From contig NZ_RAQJ01000001.1 in the NCBI RefSeq assembly GCF_003610635.1, positions 1,227,684 to 1,291,683 of the forward strand: 64,000 nt of DNA. Direction: 5' to 3'. This DNA is from Ichthyenterobacterium magnum. Its GTDB lineage: Bacteria > Bacteroidota > Bacteroidia > Flavobacteriales > Flavobacteriaceae. Made by a program: the position numbers and the translations under genes. The notes below the pieces were generated by a model. That model did no database searches. It saw only the letters and a list, made by a program, of their open reading frames with translations, and had not been told where the DNA came from. Position 1 is the stretch's first letter; each line of letters opens with the position of its first letter. This document shows, one piece after another, positions 38,724-47,133 of this stretch.

Positions 38724-39446
38724 ATGGAACCAAAAAAGAATACCAAAGCTGATGTAAGCAGAAATAGTTCGATATATTTTGCTGTTGGTTTAGCATTAAT
38801 GTTATTGCTAACCAACTTAGCAATAAACTACAAAACCTATGAAAAATCTGATATTGATATAGGGCAATTGAACTTAGAAGAAGAGTTAGAAGAAGAAATC
38901 CCTATTACACAACAAGAGATATTGCCACCACCACCACCGCCACCACCAGCAGCTCCAGAAGAAATTGAGATTGTTGAAGATGAAGAAGAGGTTGAGGAAA
39001 CTGTAATTGAATCTACAGAGACAGATCAAGAAGAAGAAATTGTTGAGGTAGAAGAAATTGAAGTTGAAGAGGTAGAAGAAGATATAGAGGTGCCGTTTGC
39101 AGTTATTGAAAATGTACCAGTTTTTCCTGGTTGTGAAAACAAAAAAGGAAACAATGCTAAAAAGCAATGTATGTCTGATAAGATTTCAAAATTTGTAAAC
39201 AGAAAGTTTAATACAGATTTAGCTGGAGATTTAGGTTTAGAAGGTAGACAACGTATTAATGTAATATTTAAGATTGATAAAAATGGTAATATTACAAATG
39301 TAAGAGCTAGAGCACCACATCCAGGTTTAGAAAAAGAAGCTAAACGTGTAATTGGATTATTACCAAAAATGAAACCAGGTAAACAAAGAGGTAAAGCAGT
39401 AACTGTACCTTATTCGTTACCAATTTTATTCCAAGTGCAAGATTAA
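38724..39446 (+). CDS. TonB-type energy transducer
   Basis: The 240-residue protein has a short cytoplasmic N-terminus, one transmembrane helix (about 17-33), a proline run at 68-75, a very acidic spacer (about 78-124) and a TonB C-terminal domain (about 130-238). In this family the inner-membrane protein transmits proton-motive force from ExbB/ExbD to outer-membrane receptors. The C-terminal domain has a conserved cysteine pair (C137 in VFPGC, C149) and ends FQVQD. ExbBD genes are not in this window. Followed by a terminator and a paralogue. Confidence 0.9.
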   Translation: MEPKKNTKADVSRNSSIYFAVGLALMLLLTNLAINYKTYEKSDIDIGQLNLEEELEEEIPITQQEILPPPPPPPPAAPEEIEIVEDEEEVEETVIESTETDQEEEIVEVEEIEVEEVEEDIEVPFAVIENVPVFPGCENKKGNNAKKQCMSDKISKFVNRKFNTDLAGDLGLEGRQRINVIFKIDKNGNITNVRARAPHPGLEKEAKRVIGLLPKMKPGKQRGKAVTVPYSLPILFQVQD

Positions 39447-39469
39447 AAATACAACTTAGTATATATTTA

Positions 39470-39503
39470 AAATCCCGTCTAAAATTAATTAGACGGGATT
39501 TTT
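39470..39503 (+). terminator. Terminator between the two TonB genes
   Basis: AATCCCGTCTAA and TTAGACGGGATT pair perfectly around AATTAA, followed by TTT. Confidence 0.85.
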
Positions 39504-39559
39504 GCTTTTGGTATGCTTATTGCAATTTTATCATAATATTAACATTTTAATCATGTATT

Positions 39560-40354
39560 ATGAAAAATTTAAAAAAAACAAACAGTAATGCTGGTCAGAG
39601 CAATGCTGATGTGCAAAAGCCTCAAAAGCACGATGTAAATTTACAAAAAAACTCTACGCTCTATTTTCAAGTTGGGCTCATTCTTTGCTTGCTTGCTACC
39701 TACGGACTTTTTGAAATGAATTTTGAAAGCAAGAACTACAACATTGCTCAGGTTGTGCCTGATGATGAATTAACCGAAATCAATATTGAAAACTTCAAAG
39801 TGTATGTTGAAGAAGTTAAAAAAGTAGACCCAATCCAACCAGTTCAAAAATTAGGAGATAAAGATCCAATTGTAAAGGATGATAATTTTGTAGAAACCAT
39901 TAAGAAAACAGTAATATCAACAACTCAGAAAACAGATAATATTATTGATGCCTCAAAATTTACTGAAGTCGCTAAGCCAGTAGATCCATTGCCTGAAATT
40001 TTTGATATGAGAAATGTAGAGGTTGTTCCTGTTTACCCTGGTTGTGAAAAAGAAAAAACTAATAAAGGGCGTGTAAAATGTATGTCTACAAAGCTTTCAA
40101 AATTGGTGCAAAGAAAATTTAATACAGACATAGCATCAGATTTAGGTTTATCTGGTAAGCAAAAAATTGATGTTCAGTTTAAAATTGACAATACAGGTAA
40201 GATAACCGAAATTAAAACGAGAGCACCATATACTCAATTAGAAAAAGAAGCCCAGCGTATTGCTAAAAAAATTCCAGCAATGACTCCAGGGATGCAAAGA
40301 AAAAAACCAGTCTCAGTTATTTATAACTTACCAATTATATTTAAAGTAGATTAA
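39560..40354 (+). CDS. Second TonB-type energy transducer (paralogue)
   Basis: A 264-residue paralogue of the preceding TonB. It has a polar N-terminus, one transmembrane helix (about 37-51), a mainly charged spacer with no long proline run, and the same C-terminal domain (about 153-264) with the cysteine pair in VYPGCEKEK...KCMSTKLSKLVQRKFNTD. The C-terminal halves of the two proteins are strongly similar, while the spacers differ completely, so each may serve different receptors. It has its own spacer and probably its own transcript, because a terminator lies upstream. Confidence 0.88.
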   Translation: MKNLKKTNSNAGQSNADVQKPQKHDVNLQKNSTLYFQVGLILCLLATYGLFEMNFESKNYNIAQVVPDDELTEINIENFKVYVEEVKKVDPIQPVQKLGDKDPIVKDDNFVETIKKTVISTTQKTDNIIDASKFTEVAKPVDPLPEIFDMRNVEVVPVYPGCEKEKTNKGRVKCMSTKLSKLVQRKFNTDIASDLGLSGKQKIDVQFKIDNTGKITEIKTRAPYTQLEKEAQRIAKKIPAMTPGMQRKKPVSVIYNLPIIFKVD

Positions 40355-40431
40355 GTATAAAATAGTTACTCTTAAAGTTTAATAGAGAATCAATTCGTTA
40401 TTCTGAACTTGCTTCAGAATCTCATCAGTAA

Positions 40432-40461
40432 AAAACCGTTGTCATATTTGATAACGGTTTT
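40432..40461 (+). terminator. Terminator-like hairpin after the second TonB gene
   Basis: AAAACCGTTGTCA pairs with TGATAACGGTTTT (one G-U) around TATT. The T-tail is short. Confidence 0.6.
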
Positions 40462-40538
40462 CTGTTATCAAGCCAAAGTGAGAAACCTTAAGATTTAATT
40501 CTATAGATTTTCAATTACGATAAGCTTTTTATAGGATT

Positions 40539-40631
40539 TTGTCATTCCGTGGTGTCCCACTGAGCGCAGTCGAAGTGTGATGCGGAATCCATTTTATTAT
40601 ATTTAGATTTCTGCAAAAGCAGGAATGACAA
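40539..40631. repeat. Intergenic composite repeat with inverted ends
   Basis: TTGTCATTCC (40539-40548) and GGAATGACAA (40622-40631) are perfect inverted ends. Inside lie the core TGAGCGCAGTCGAAGTG (40561-40577), a second CGGAATCC block and a small CTGC-AAAA-GCAG hairpin. The core also appears, altered, at 4836-4850 and 47887-47897, so it is a dispersed element. Confidence 0.75.
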
Positions 40632-40708
40632 GTAAACGTTATATTTTACTTACTTAAAAATTATAAATTAATAGCCACTTATCCTGTTTTTTGAGATTTG
40701 TATTTAAC

Positions 40709-40760
40709 TTTTAATTATTAGTTTGCATAGTAAAAAGACTATGCAAACTAATAATTAAAA
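40709..40760. repeat. Perfect 23-bp inverted repeat
   Basis: Arms 40709-40731 and 40738-40760 are exact reverse complements around the loop AAAAAG. It lies 52 bases before the start of the outer-membrane gene and could be a strong A/T-rich hairpin, terminator or protein-binding site. Confidence 0.85.
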
Positions 40761-40812
40761 ACACCTAAAAAAAAATAGTATCTTTCCAAAATAAAATGAC
40801 TTAGATTACTTT

Positions 40813-42927
40813 ATGAAGCATATTCTTTTATTAGCTTATATATTATTTACTAGTTTGTTATGGTCTCAAAATACAGAGACTTATGAGAGATCACCAGTTT
40901 TTCCTGAATGCGAGTCTCAACCAATAGAAAATTTGAAGACTTGTTTTAATAATAAACTAAACCAATACATTTATAACAACTTTAAAGTGCCTCAAAAAGT
41001 TACAGATGAAAGTTATAAAGGTGATGTTCAAATACTTTTTGAAGTTGATAATGAAGGCAAAATTAATGTGTTATATGTAGATGCCGTTTATGAAGAACTA
41101 AAAGATGAGGTTAAGCGTGTGTTTTCAGAATTGCCAAAAGTTACTCCAGGAACATACAATGGCAGACCAATATATTTTCAGTATTCGTTAGGTATTAAAA
41201 TCCCTTTAGTTGATCCAGCTGAAATAAAAGATGAAACAGAAGTTAAATCAAATTTAACATCAAAAAAAGTAATAGATTTAAACGAAGTTGTTTCTAATGA
41301 GTTTGATAGTATTAATGCAAATACCGTTAAGTATCAAAAATTAGAATATAAAAGCCAATTAAACATTCCGTTTACACATGGTTATTATGCACGATTTGAT
41401 TCGCAAATGAATGGTTTAGGAACTAATAGTCATACTGCAGCAAAACCGTACATGTATGATGAGGTTTCTAAGTATTACGATTTTAATGCAGAAAAGGAAG
41501 CTTTAGTAAAAGGCACAGATAGTTGGTGGAGTAGAAAGCTTTGGAATGAACATCTTGTAGAGATTCAAGGTAAAGACTATTGGTTTACTATAGACCCAAT
41601 TTTAGATTTGCAAGTTGGAAAAGATACCGAAGCCGATTTTGGATCTACATTTAACAATACAAGAGGTTTGTATGTGCAAGGAGGTTTAGGGAAAAAGTTT
41701 AATTTCTCAGCTTCAGTTTACGAAAGTCAAGGACGTTTTGCACAATATTTTAATCAATATGCAGAAAGCTTAAAAGCATTTGGTCCAGATCCAGCAATTA
41801 TTCCTGGTCGCGGTATTGCAAAGCGATTTAAAGATGATGCCTATGATTATCCAGTTGCAGAAGCTTATTTGTCTTATACGCCAGCAAAGTTTATTAATGT
41901 TCAGTTTGGTCATGGTAAAAACTTTATTGGTGATGGTTATCGTTCATTATTACAAAGTGATGTAGCAAGTCCTTATCCATTTTTAAAATTGAATACTAAG
42001 TTCTGGAAAATTAAATATACCAATACTTGGATGTGGCTAAAAGATGTAAGGCCAGAAGCTACAGTTGACAAAGCTTTTTTAACCAAGTATATGGCAAATC
42101 ATTATTTGAGTTGGAATGTTTCAAAACGATTAAATGTAGGTTTGTTTGAATCTGTGATTTGGACAAATACAAACGATAGAGGATTTGATATTAACTACTT
42201 AAATCCAATCATTTTCTTTAGAGCCATAGAGTTTGAAACTGGTCAAGGTGCAGGAAATGCAATTGTAGGTGCATCAGCAAAATACAAATGGAATAATAAA
42301 GTGAATTTGTACGGACAATTTGTTTTAGATGAATTTTCTATAGGAGATATTAAAGCAGGAAATAAAAGCTGGAAAAATAAGTTTGGCTACCAATTAGGGG
42401 TTAAATATTTTAATGCTTTTAAAGTTGATAATTTATTGCTGCAATTTGAATATAATCATGTACGACCTTATACATATTCACATAATACAATTGTGTTAAA
42501 CTATGCGCATAATAACCAATCTATGGCCCATCTTTGGGGTTCAAACTTTAAAGAAGCCATATTAATAGGTCGCTATAATTACAAGCGTTGGTTTGGTGAT
42601 GCTAAGTTTGTTGTTGGTCAACGTGGTTTTGATTTTAACACACCAGAAGATAGTTTTAATTATGGAGGTGATATTTTTAGAACCGAAGTAGATCGTGTAG
42701 GTGATACTAATATAACCGTTGGACAAGGGAATACAACTAATGTATTTCACGCAGAGTTACAAGCAGGTTATATTATTAATCCTGTGAGTAATTTAAAAGT
42801 ATTCACGAATATAAGTTATAGAAACTTTAATCCTGATGCTACTACTGCTTCAACAGTAAAAAGTAATACCACGTGGTTTAATATAGGAGTTAGAACCGAT
42901 TTATTTAATTGGTATAATGATTTTTAA
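40813..42927 (+). CDS. Outer-membrane protein with N-terminal TonB-like domain and Wzi/RemB-type barrel
   Basis: The 704-residue protein has a signal peptide (HILLLAYILFTSLLWS). Residues about 27-130 form a TonB C-terminal-like domain, similar to the two neighbouring TonB proteins: SPVFPEC, a second cysteine at 44, VQILFEVDNEGKI and LPKVTPGTYNGRP. After a linker, about 180-704 look like a beta barrel with alternating aromatics, in the manner of capsule-assembly Wzi or the gliding-associated RemB family. It ends in an aromatic residue (WYNDF), as outer-membrane barrels do. The RemB link is a recollection of the family's architecture and is tentative. Confidence 0.75.
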   Translation: MKHILLLAYILFTSLLWSQNTETYERSPVFPECESQPIENLKTCFNNKLNQYIYNNFKVPQKVTDESYKGDVQILFEVDNEGKINVLYVDAVYEELKDEVKRVFSELPKVTPGTYNGRPIYFQYSLGIKIPLVDPAEIKDETEVKSNLTSKKVIDLNEVVSNEFDSINANTVKYQKLEYKSQLNIPFTHGYYARFDSQMNGLGTNSHTAAKPYMYDEVSKYYDFNAEKEALVKGTDSWWSRKLWNEHLVEIQGKDYWFTIDPILDLQVGKDTEADFGSTFNNTRGLYVQGGLGKKFNFSASVYESQGRFAQYFNQYAESLKAFGPDPAIIPGRGIAKRFKDDAYDYPVAEAYLSYTPAKFINVQFGHGKNFIGDGYRSLLQSDVASPYPFLKLNTKFWKIKYTNTWMWLKDVRPEATVDKAFLTKYMANHYLSWNVSKRLNVGLFESVIWTNTNDRGFDINYLNPIIFFRAIEFETGQGAGNAIVGASAKYKWNNKVNLYGQFVLDEFSIGDIKAGNKSWKNKFGYQLGVKYFNAFKVDNLLLQFEYNHVRPYTYSHNTIVLNYAHNNQSMAHLWGSNFKEAILIGRYNYKRWFGDAKFVVGQRGFDFNTPEDSFNYGGDIFRTEVDRVGDTNITVGQGNTTNVFHAELQAGYIINPVSNLKVFTNISYRNFNPDATTASTVKSNTTWFNIGVRTDLFNWYNDF

Positions 42928-42932
42928 TAGTC

Positions 42933-43814
42933 TTATTTTAGGCTTCTATAAAATGTACGTCTAATCTTTTCTGAAGTTATAAAATTCCAGCTATAGCCTA
43001 AATCATCATAAGTTTTGGTGAGAGACGCGTCATTAGCAACTTGATCTTCAGTTTTTCCTTTTTCGATTTCAGCTATAATAATAGCTTTTAAATCTTCAAG
43101 CATTTTTAAATAATTTTGATACTCTACTTTGTTTGAAATAGCAAAATGGCCAGGAATAATTTTGGTATCATCATTGATAACACTTAATCCTTTTTTCACA
43201 GCATTAATGTAGCCGTTAACACTTCCACCAGATTTTAAATCTATATATGGATAATGCCCTTGAAAGAAAGTATCTCCAGTATGTAACACATTACTTTTTG
43301 TAAAGTATAGTAGAGCATCTCCATCTGTATGAGCATGTTCGGTATGAAATACAGCAACTTTTTCACCATTGATGTGCAAACTCAATTCATCATTAAATGT
43401 AATTATTGGGAGCGCTTCTTTAGTATTCATTGTGTTATCACGTTTAGGTGTAGTTTCTAAACGTTGCCTAACATTATCATGAGCAATAATAGTGGCACCT
43501 AAGTTATGCATGTTTTCATTTCCGCCAGTATGATCACCGTGATAATGTGTATTAACCAAAAACTTAATTTGTTTATCACTTAATGTTTTAATGGCTGCTT
43601 CAATTTTTTTAGTTAAAGGTGCAAATTGGTCATCAATTACAAAAACACCATCATCTCCAACAGAGACGCCAATATTTCCGCCAGCTCCAGTAAGCATATA
43701 CACATGGTCTGATAGCTTAGTAGCTTTAATAGTAACGTCATCAAAACCTTGAGCGCAAGCTAGTGTTCCAATTGATAATACAGATATAAATAATAGGTGT
43801 TTTAGTGTTTTCAT
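42933..43814 (-). CDS. Secreted metallo-beta-lactamase-fold hydrolase
   Basis: The 293-residue protein has a signal peptide (LKHLLFISVLSIGTLACA). The metal-binding motif HYHGDH (90-95), the later histidine in TEHAHTDGDALLYF, HTGDTFF and PGHF give the full set of zinc ligands for the metallo-beta-lactamase superfamily. The cyclase-like pattern and the variable C-terminal helices (about 225-293) do not match true B1 to B3 beta-lactamases closely, so substrate and any role in antibiotic resistance are not implied. It is convergent with the outer-membrane gene, with a 5-base gap. Confidence 0.85.
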   Translation of the reverse strand: MKTLKHLLFISVLSIGTLACAQGFDDVTIKATKLSDHVYMLTGAGGNIGVSVGDDGVFVIDDQFAPLTKKIEAAIKTLSDKQIKFLVNTHYHGDHTGGNENMHNLGATIIAHDNVRQRLETTPKRDNTMNTKEALPIITFNDELSLHINGEKVAVFHTEHAHTDGDALLYFTKSNVLHTGDTFFQGHYPYIDLKSGGSVNGYINAVKKGLSVINDDTKIIPGHFAISNKVEYQNYLKMLEDLKAIIIAEIEKGKTEDQVANDASLTKTYDDLGYSWNFITSEKIRRTFYRSLK

Positions 43815-43834
43815 TTATCAAGTTGTTTTTTATA

Positions 43835-43996
43835 ATACCAATTAAATTTTAAGATGTTGGATAAATAAATTGAATTATTTTTTGATTAGCTGAGTTTTAA
43901 AATTTTAGCATAGCCATAGCTACGGTTCTATTTTTAAATAAAAAATAAGCGAAAAAGAAACGATTTATATGCAATATCTTAATGTTTTATTGGTAT
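43835..43996. mobile_element. MITE-like element with imperfect terminal inverted repeats
   Basis: The left end ATACCAATTAAATTTTAAG and the right end, read on the minus strand, ATACCAATAAAACATTAAG agree at about 21 of 26 positions. The 162-bp A/T-rich interior has no coding frame. A similar end, ATACCAATAAAAGTTTAAGG, lies alone at 49321-49340. No target-site duplication was confirmed. Confidence 0.55.
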
Positions 43997-44051
43997 AAGG
44001 TCTGTTAAAGATACTAAAACTTACAAGGCTATTAATTAATCATAAATTGAA

Positions 44052-44082
44052 TTGCTCATGAGTAATTTTCAAAGTATCTTTG
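44052..44082 (+). promoter_or_regulatory. Predicted promoter of the oxidase completion cluster
   Basis: TTG at 44052-44054, a 20-base spacer and TATCTTTG at 44075-44082, 34 bases before the first gene. Confidence 0.6.
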
Positions 44083-44116
44083 CAACCGCAATAACTAGCG
44101 AGAAATAATCTAAGTA

Positions 44117-45007
44117 TTGAGTACTAAAAAACCTTCTGTTTCTAAACCTTCTATCATAACTGATTTTAAAGAAATCACTAAGATGAGACTTTCATTAAGT
44201 GTGGTGTTCTCTTCTATTGCCGGTTATTTGTTAGGCGCCATTGAAATAGATTTTTACACATTGGTTTTATTAGGCTTTGGAGGCTATTTTATGGTTGGAG
44301 CTTCTAATGCATTTAATCAAATTATTGAGAAAGATTTAGATGCGTTAATGGATCGCACTAAAAATAGACCAATACCAGCAGGACGTATGTCTGTGCGTAC
44401 GGCATTTATTATAGCAACCATTTTCACGATTCTTGGTGTTGCGGTGTTGTACGTTATTAATCCAAGAACTGCAATGTATGGCGCAATATCTATATTTTTA
44501 TATACTTGTGTTTATACACCTTTAAAAACAAAAACACCTTTAGCTGTTTTTGTAGGTGCAATTCCTGGAGCTATTCCGTTTATGTTAGGCTGGGTTGCTG
44601 CACGAAATGATTTTGGTATAGAACCAGGAACCTTATTTGCATTACAGTTTTTTTGGCAATTCCCACATTTTTGGGCGATAGGCTGGTTTTTGTTTGATGA
44701 TTATAAAAAAGGTGGGTTTTTTATGTTACCTACAGGGAAAAGAGATAAAGGAACAGCAGTACAAACGATTATGTATACAATTTGGACAATATTAGTCTCT
44801 ATTATTCCTGTGTTTGGCGTAACTGGAGATTTATCTTTATCAATTGTAGGAGCAGTTATTGTATTTCTATTAGGATTAGTGATGTTGTATTATGCATTGC
44901 AATTATTTAAAAAACGTACAGCTAAAGCTGCAAAGCAATTAATGCTGTCAAGTGTATCATATATCACCTTATTACAAATTGTATACGTTATAGATAAGTT
45001 TATTTAA
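44117..45007 (+). CDS. ctaB: Haem O synthase (protohaem IX farnesyltransferase)
   Basis: CtaB (CyoE) attaches a farnesyl group to haem B to make haem O for terminal oxidases. The 296-residue polytopic membrane protein has the UbiA-type motif NAFNQIIEKDLDALMDRTKNRP (aspartates for prenyl diphosphate and metal binding) and a second region near YTPLKTKTPLAV. About eight or nine transmembrane helices are visible. It starts with TTG, since the next ATG would remove the first conserved segment. It is first of a run of oxidase genes; the next gene starts one base after its stop. Confidence 0.93.
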   Translation: MSTKKPSVSKPSIITDFKEITKMRLSLSVVFSSIAGYLLGAIEIDFYTLVLLGFGGYFMVGASNAFNQIIEKDLDALMDRTKNRPIPAGRMSVRTAFIIATIFTILGVAVLYVINPRTAMYGAISIFLYTCVYTPLKTKTPLAVFVGAIPGAIPFMLGWVAARNDFGIEPGTLFALQFFWQFPHFWAIGWFLFDDYKKGGFFMLPTGKRDKGTAVQTIMYTIWTILVSIIPVFGVTGDLSLSIVGAVIVFLLGLVMLYYALQLFKKRTAKAAKQLMLSSVSYITLLQIVYVIDKFI

Positions 45008-45008
45008 T

Positions 45009-45602
45009 ATGGATTTAACCCAAGGAACTTTAGAAGAAAAAAATGACAGAGCAAAAAGGATGATGCTATGGTTTGGTATTATTTCACTTATCATGTCGTT
45101 TGCAGGATTAACTAGTGCTGTTATAGTAAGTAGTAAACGTCCAGATTGGTTAAAAGATTTTCAGTTACCAGATGCCTTTTTAATAAGTACTATAGTTATC
45201 ATTGCGAGTAGTATTACGTTTATTATTGCTAAGCGAGCTCAAAAAAAAGGAAACAGAGCGTTAACTACAATAATGCTTTTAACCACATTTGTTTTAGGTG
45301 TTGTTTTTATTTTAAATCAATTTCAAGGCTTTGAGCAAATTATAGCTCAAGGATATAATTTTACTGGACCAACCAGTAACGTTACAATGAGCTTTATTTA
45401 TGTAATAGCAGTTGTACATATTTTGCATGTTATTGCAGGGCTTATTTCGCTATTAGTAGTAATTTATAATCATTTTAAACAAAAGTATACGCCAACCAAA
45501 ATGCTTGGTTTAGAACTATCAGCCACGTTCTGGCACTTTATAGATGTTTTATGGATATTTCTCTTTTTGTTTTTAAATTTCTTTAGATATTTCTTTACAT
45601 AA
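45009..45602 (+). CDS. Haem-copper oxidase subunit III family protein (short form)
   Basis: The 197-residue protein has five transmembrane helices and the subunit III pattern, with H in VVHILHVIAGLISLLVV and the C-terminal ATFWHFIDVLWIFLFLFL. Subunit III supports proton delivery and stability of the catalytic subunit. It lies one base after ctaB and 48 bases before a longer subunit III gene. One of the pair might be the functional partner of subunit I and the other a paralogous subunit; sequence alone cannot decide. Confidence 0.9.
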   Translation: MDLTQGTLEEKNDRAKRMMLWFGIISLIMSFAGLTSAVIVSSKRPDWLKDFQLPDAFLISTIVIIASSITFIIAKRAQKKGNRALTTIMLLTTFVLGVVFILNQFQGFEQIIAQGYNFTGPTSNVTMSFIYVIAVVHILHVIAGLISLLVVIYNHFKQKYTPTKMLGLELSATFWHFIDVLWIFLFLFLNFFRYFFT

Positions 45603-45612
45603 ATAAATTGAT

Positions 45613-45620
45613 TATTTTTG
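45613..45620 (+). promoter_or_regulatory. Predicted -7 element before the second subunit III gene
   Basis: TATTTTTG matches TAnnTTTG, 30 bases before the ATG at 45651. No clear -33 element. Confidence 0.4.
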
Positions 45621-45650
45621 TGGCAACTTTTTAACAACTAAACGCTTTAT

Positions 45651-46649
45651 ATGGATACTACAGTTGCAAATACTGGAACAGAAGGCAAAACTTGGGGAGG
45701 CGGAAATAAGCCTTTAAAAGCTAGTTATGGAAAAATGATGATGTGGTTTTTTATCGTATCAGATGCCTTGACTTTCTCAGGGTTTTTAGCAGCTTACGGA
45801 TTTTCTAGATTTAAATTTATCGGCTCTTGGCCAATTGCAGACGAAGTGTTTACGCATATTCCGTTTTTTCATGGGAGTTTCCCTATGATATATGTGGCAT
45901 TTATGACCTTCGTATTAATTATGTCTTCAGTAACAATGGTGTTGGCTGTTGATGCTGGTCATCACATGCAGAAATCAAAAGTTACTTTTTATATGTTTTT
46001 AACCATTATTGGTGGTTTAATTTTTGTTGGCTCTCAAGCTTGGGAATGGGGAACATTTATTAAAGGAGATTATGGAGCTGTTCAAACAAAAGGAGGTAAT
46101 ATTTTACAGTTTGGAGAATATGTAACGGTTGATGGTAAAGAAAAATTTAAACGTGTAGCTGTTGAAGATTTTGCAAAAGTTTCAACTAGCGAACGTGTAC
46201 AGCACGAAAGAAAAACAGGTATTTGGTTTTCAAGTGAAAGTGCATTGCCAATGTTTACTGTTAATGATGTGTATGCTGGATTAGAAGCACATTCAAACGT
46301 ATTAGTAAGAACACAAACTATTAATGAAGAAGGAGAAAAAACAGTTCTTTCTAGAGAAGAATCTTTAAAACAAATAAAAAATAACGGACAACTTTATGTA
46401 AAAGGAGCAAACCTTAAAGTAAATGAATACGGAACTTCATTGTTTGCTGATTTCTTTTTCTTTATAACAGGTTTTCACGGTTTCCACGTATTCTCTGGTG
46501 TAGTTATTAATATCATTATTTTCTTTAATGTTATTTTAGGAACTTATGAACGTAGAGGAAGTTACGAAATGGTTGAGAAAGTTGGTTTATACTGGCACTT
46601 TGTAGATTTAGTTTGGGTATTTGTATTTACATTTTTCTACCTAGTTTAA
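45651..46649 (+). CDS. Cytochrome c oxidase subunit III with a large internal insertion
   Basis: The 332-residue protein carries the subunit III core: WFFIVSDALTFSGF early, then SSVTMVLAVDAGH, and the C-terminal GFHGFHVFSGVVINI and WHFVDLVWVFVFTFF. Between helices about 145 and 260 lies an insertion of about 115 polar residues (VQTKGGNILQFGEYVTVDG and onward), which probably forms an extra soluble domain. It is not a frameshift artefact: the frame is open and codon use looks normal. Followed after 22 bases by the subunit IV gene. Confidence 0.92.
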   Translation: MDTTVANTGTEGKTWGGGNKPLKASYGKMMMWFFIVSDALTFSGFLAAYGFSRFKFIGSWPIADEVFTHIPFFHGSFPMIYVAFMTFVLIMSSVTMVLAVDAGHHMQKSKVTFYMFLTIIGGLIFVGSQAWEWGTFIKGDYGAVQTKGGNILQFGEYVTVDGKEKFKRVAVEDFAKVSTSERVQHERKTGIWFSSESALPMFTVNDVYAGLEAHSNVLVRTQTINEEGEKTVLSREESLKQIKNNGQLYVKGANLKVNEYGTSLFADFFFFITGFHGFHVFSGVVINIIIFFNVILGTYERRGSYEMVEKVGLYWHFVDLVWVFVFTFFYLV

Positions 46650-46671
46650 TTTTTCAGAATAATTTAATAAA

Positions 46672-47055
46672 ATGGCACACGCAGAGCATAAATTAGAAAT
46701 ACTAAGAGGTTTAATTAAATTTAAATCTAATACTCAAAAAATTTGGGGAGTACTAATTCTTTTATCAATTATCACAGCCGTAGAAGTTGTTTTAGGTATA
46801 TATAAACCAGAAGCTTTAATGGGAAAGGTAATTGGAATGAAAGTTTTAAACTGGATTTTTATTATACTTACTATTGTTAAAGCATATTATATTACGTGGG
46901 ATTTTATGCACATGAGAGATGAAACAGCAGCTTTAAGACGTATGGTTGTATGGACAGCTATTTTCTTAATTTGCTACTTAATTTTTATCTTATTACAAGA
47001 AGGAGGCTATATTGAAGGCGTTTATTCTACAGGTTACGTAAAAAAAGATTTTTAA
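46672..47055 (+). CDS. Cytochrome oxidase subunit IV-type (CyoD-like) membrane protein
   Basis: A 127-residue protein with three transmembrane helices (about 22-42, 57-77 and 90-109), of the prokaryotic cytochrome c oxidase subunit IV family. It has a histidine near the start (MAHAEHK) and charged loops between helices. Its place directly after subunit III supports membership in the same oxidase complex. A terminator follows about 30 bases downstream. Confidence 0.9.
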   Translation: MAHAEHKLEILRGLIKFKSNTQKIWGVLILLSIITAVEVVLGIYKPEALMGKVIGMKVLNWIFIILTIVKAYYITWDFMHMRDETAALRRMVVWTAIFLICYLIFILLQEGGYIEGVYSTGYVKKDF

Positions 47056-47082
47056 GCTAAATCATTAGCGTTAAATAGATAT

Positions 47083-47113
47083 AAAAAAGACGGTTTTTAA
47101 AGCCGTCTTTTTT
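47083..47113 (+). terminator. Terminator after the oxidase subunit IV gene
   Basis: AAAAAAGACGGTTTT pairs with AAAGCCGTCTTTTTT, with one G-U. The T-run overlaps the start of the next promoter. Confidence 0.75.
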
Positions 47114-47120
47114 ATTTTTG
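47113..47120 (+). promoter_or_regulatory. Predicted -7 element before the SCO-like gene
   Basis: TATTTTTG matches TAnnTTTG and ends 13 bases before the ATG, directly abutting the terminator. Confidence 0.55.
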
Positions 47121-47133
47121 CATATCATTATTT

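Larger units (their letters stand above)
40355..40812. other. 458-bp intergenic region rich in hairpins and repeats
   Basis: No gene is seen. It holds a terminator-like hairpin (40432-40461), a composite repeat with 10-bp inverted ends (40539-40631), a perfect 23-bp inverted repeat (40709-40760) and, just before the next gene, a promoter-like TATCTTTC near 40779. Confidence 0.8.
43815..44116. other. 302-bp intergenic region with a MITE-like element and the ctaB promoter
   Basis: No gene is seen. The left two-thirds are a 162-bp element with imperfect inverted ends (43835-43996). The right part holds the promoter of the farnesyltransferase gene. Confidence 0.8.

Noticed and set aside
42933..43814. 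Metallo-beta-lactamase as an antibiotic-resistance gene
   Set aside because: The zinc motif defines the superfamily only; the protein does not look like a true beta-lactamase class.
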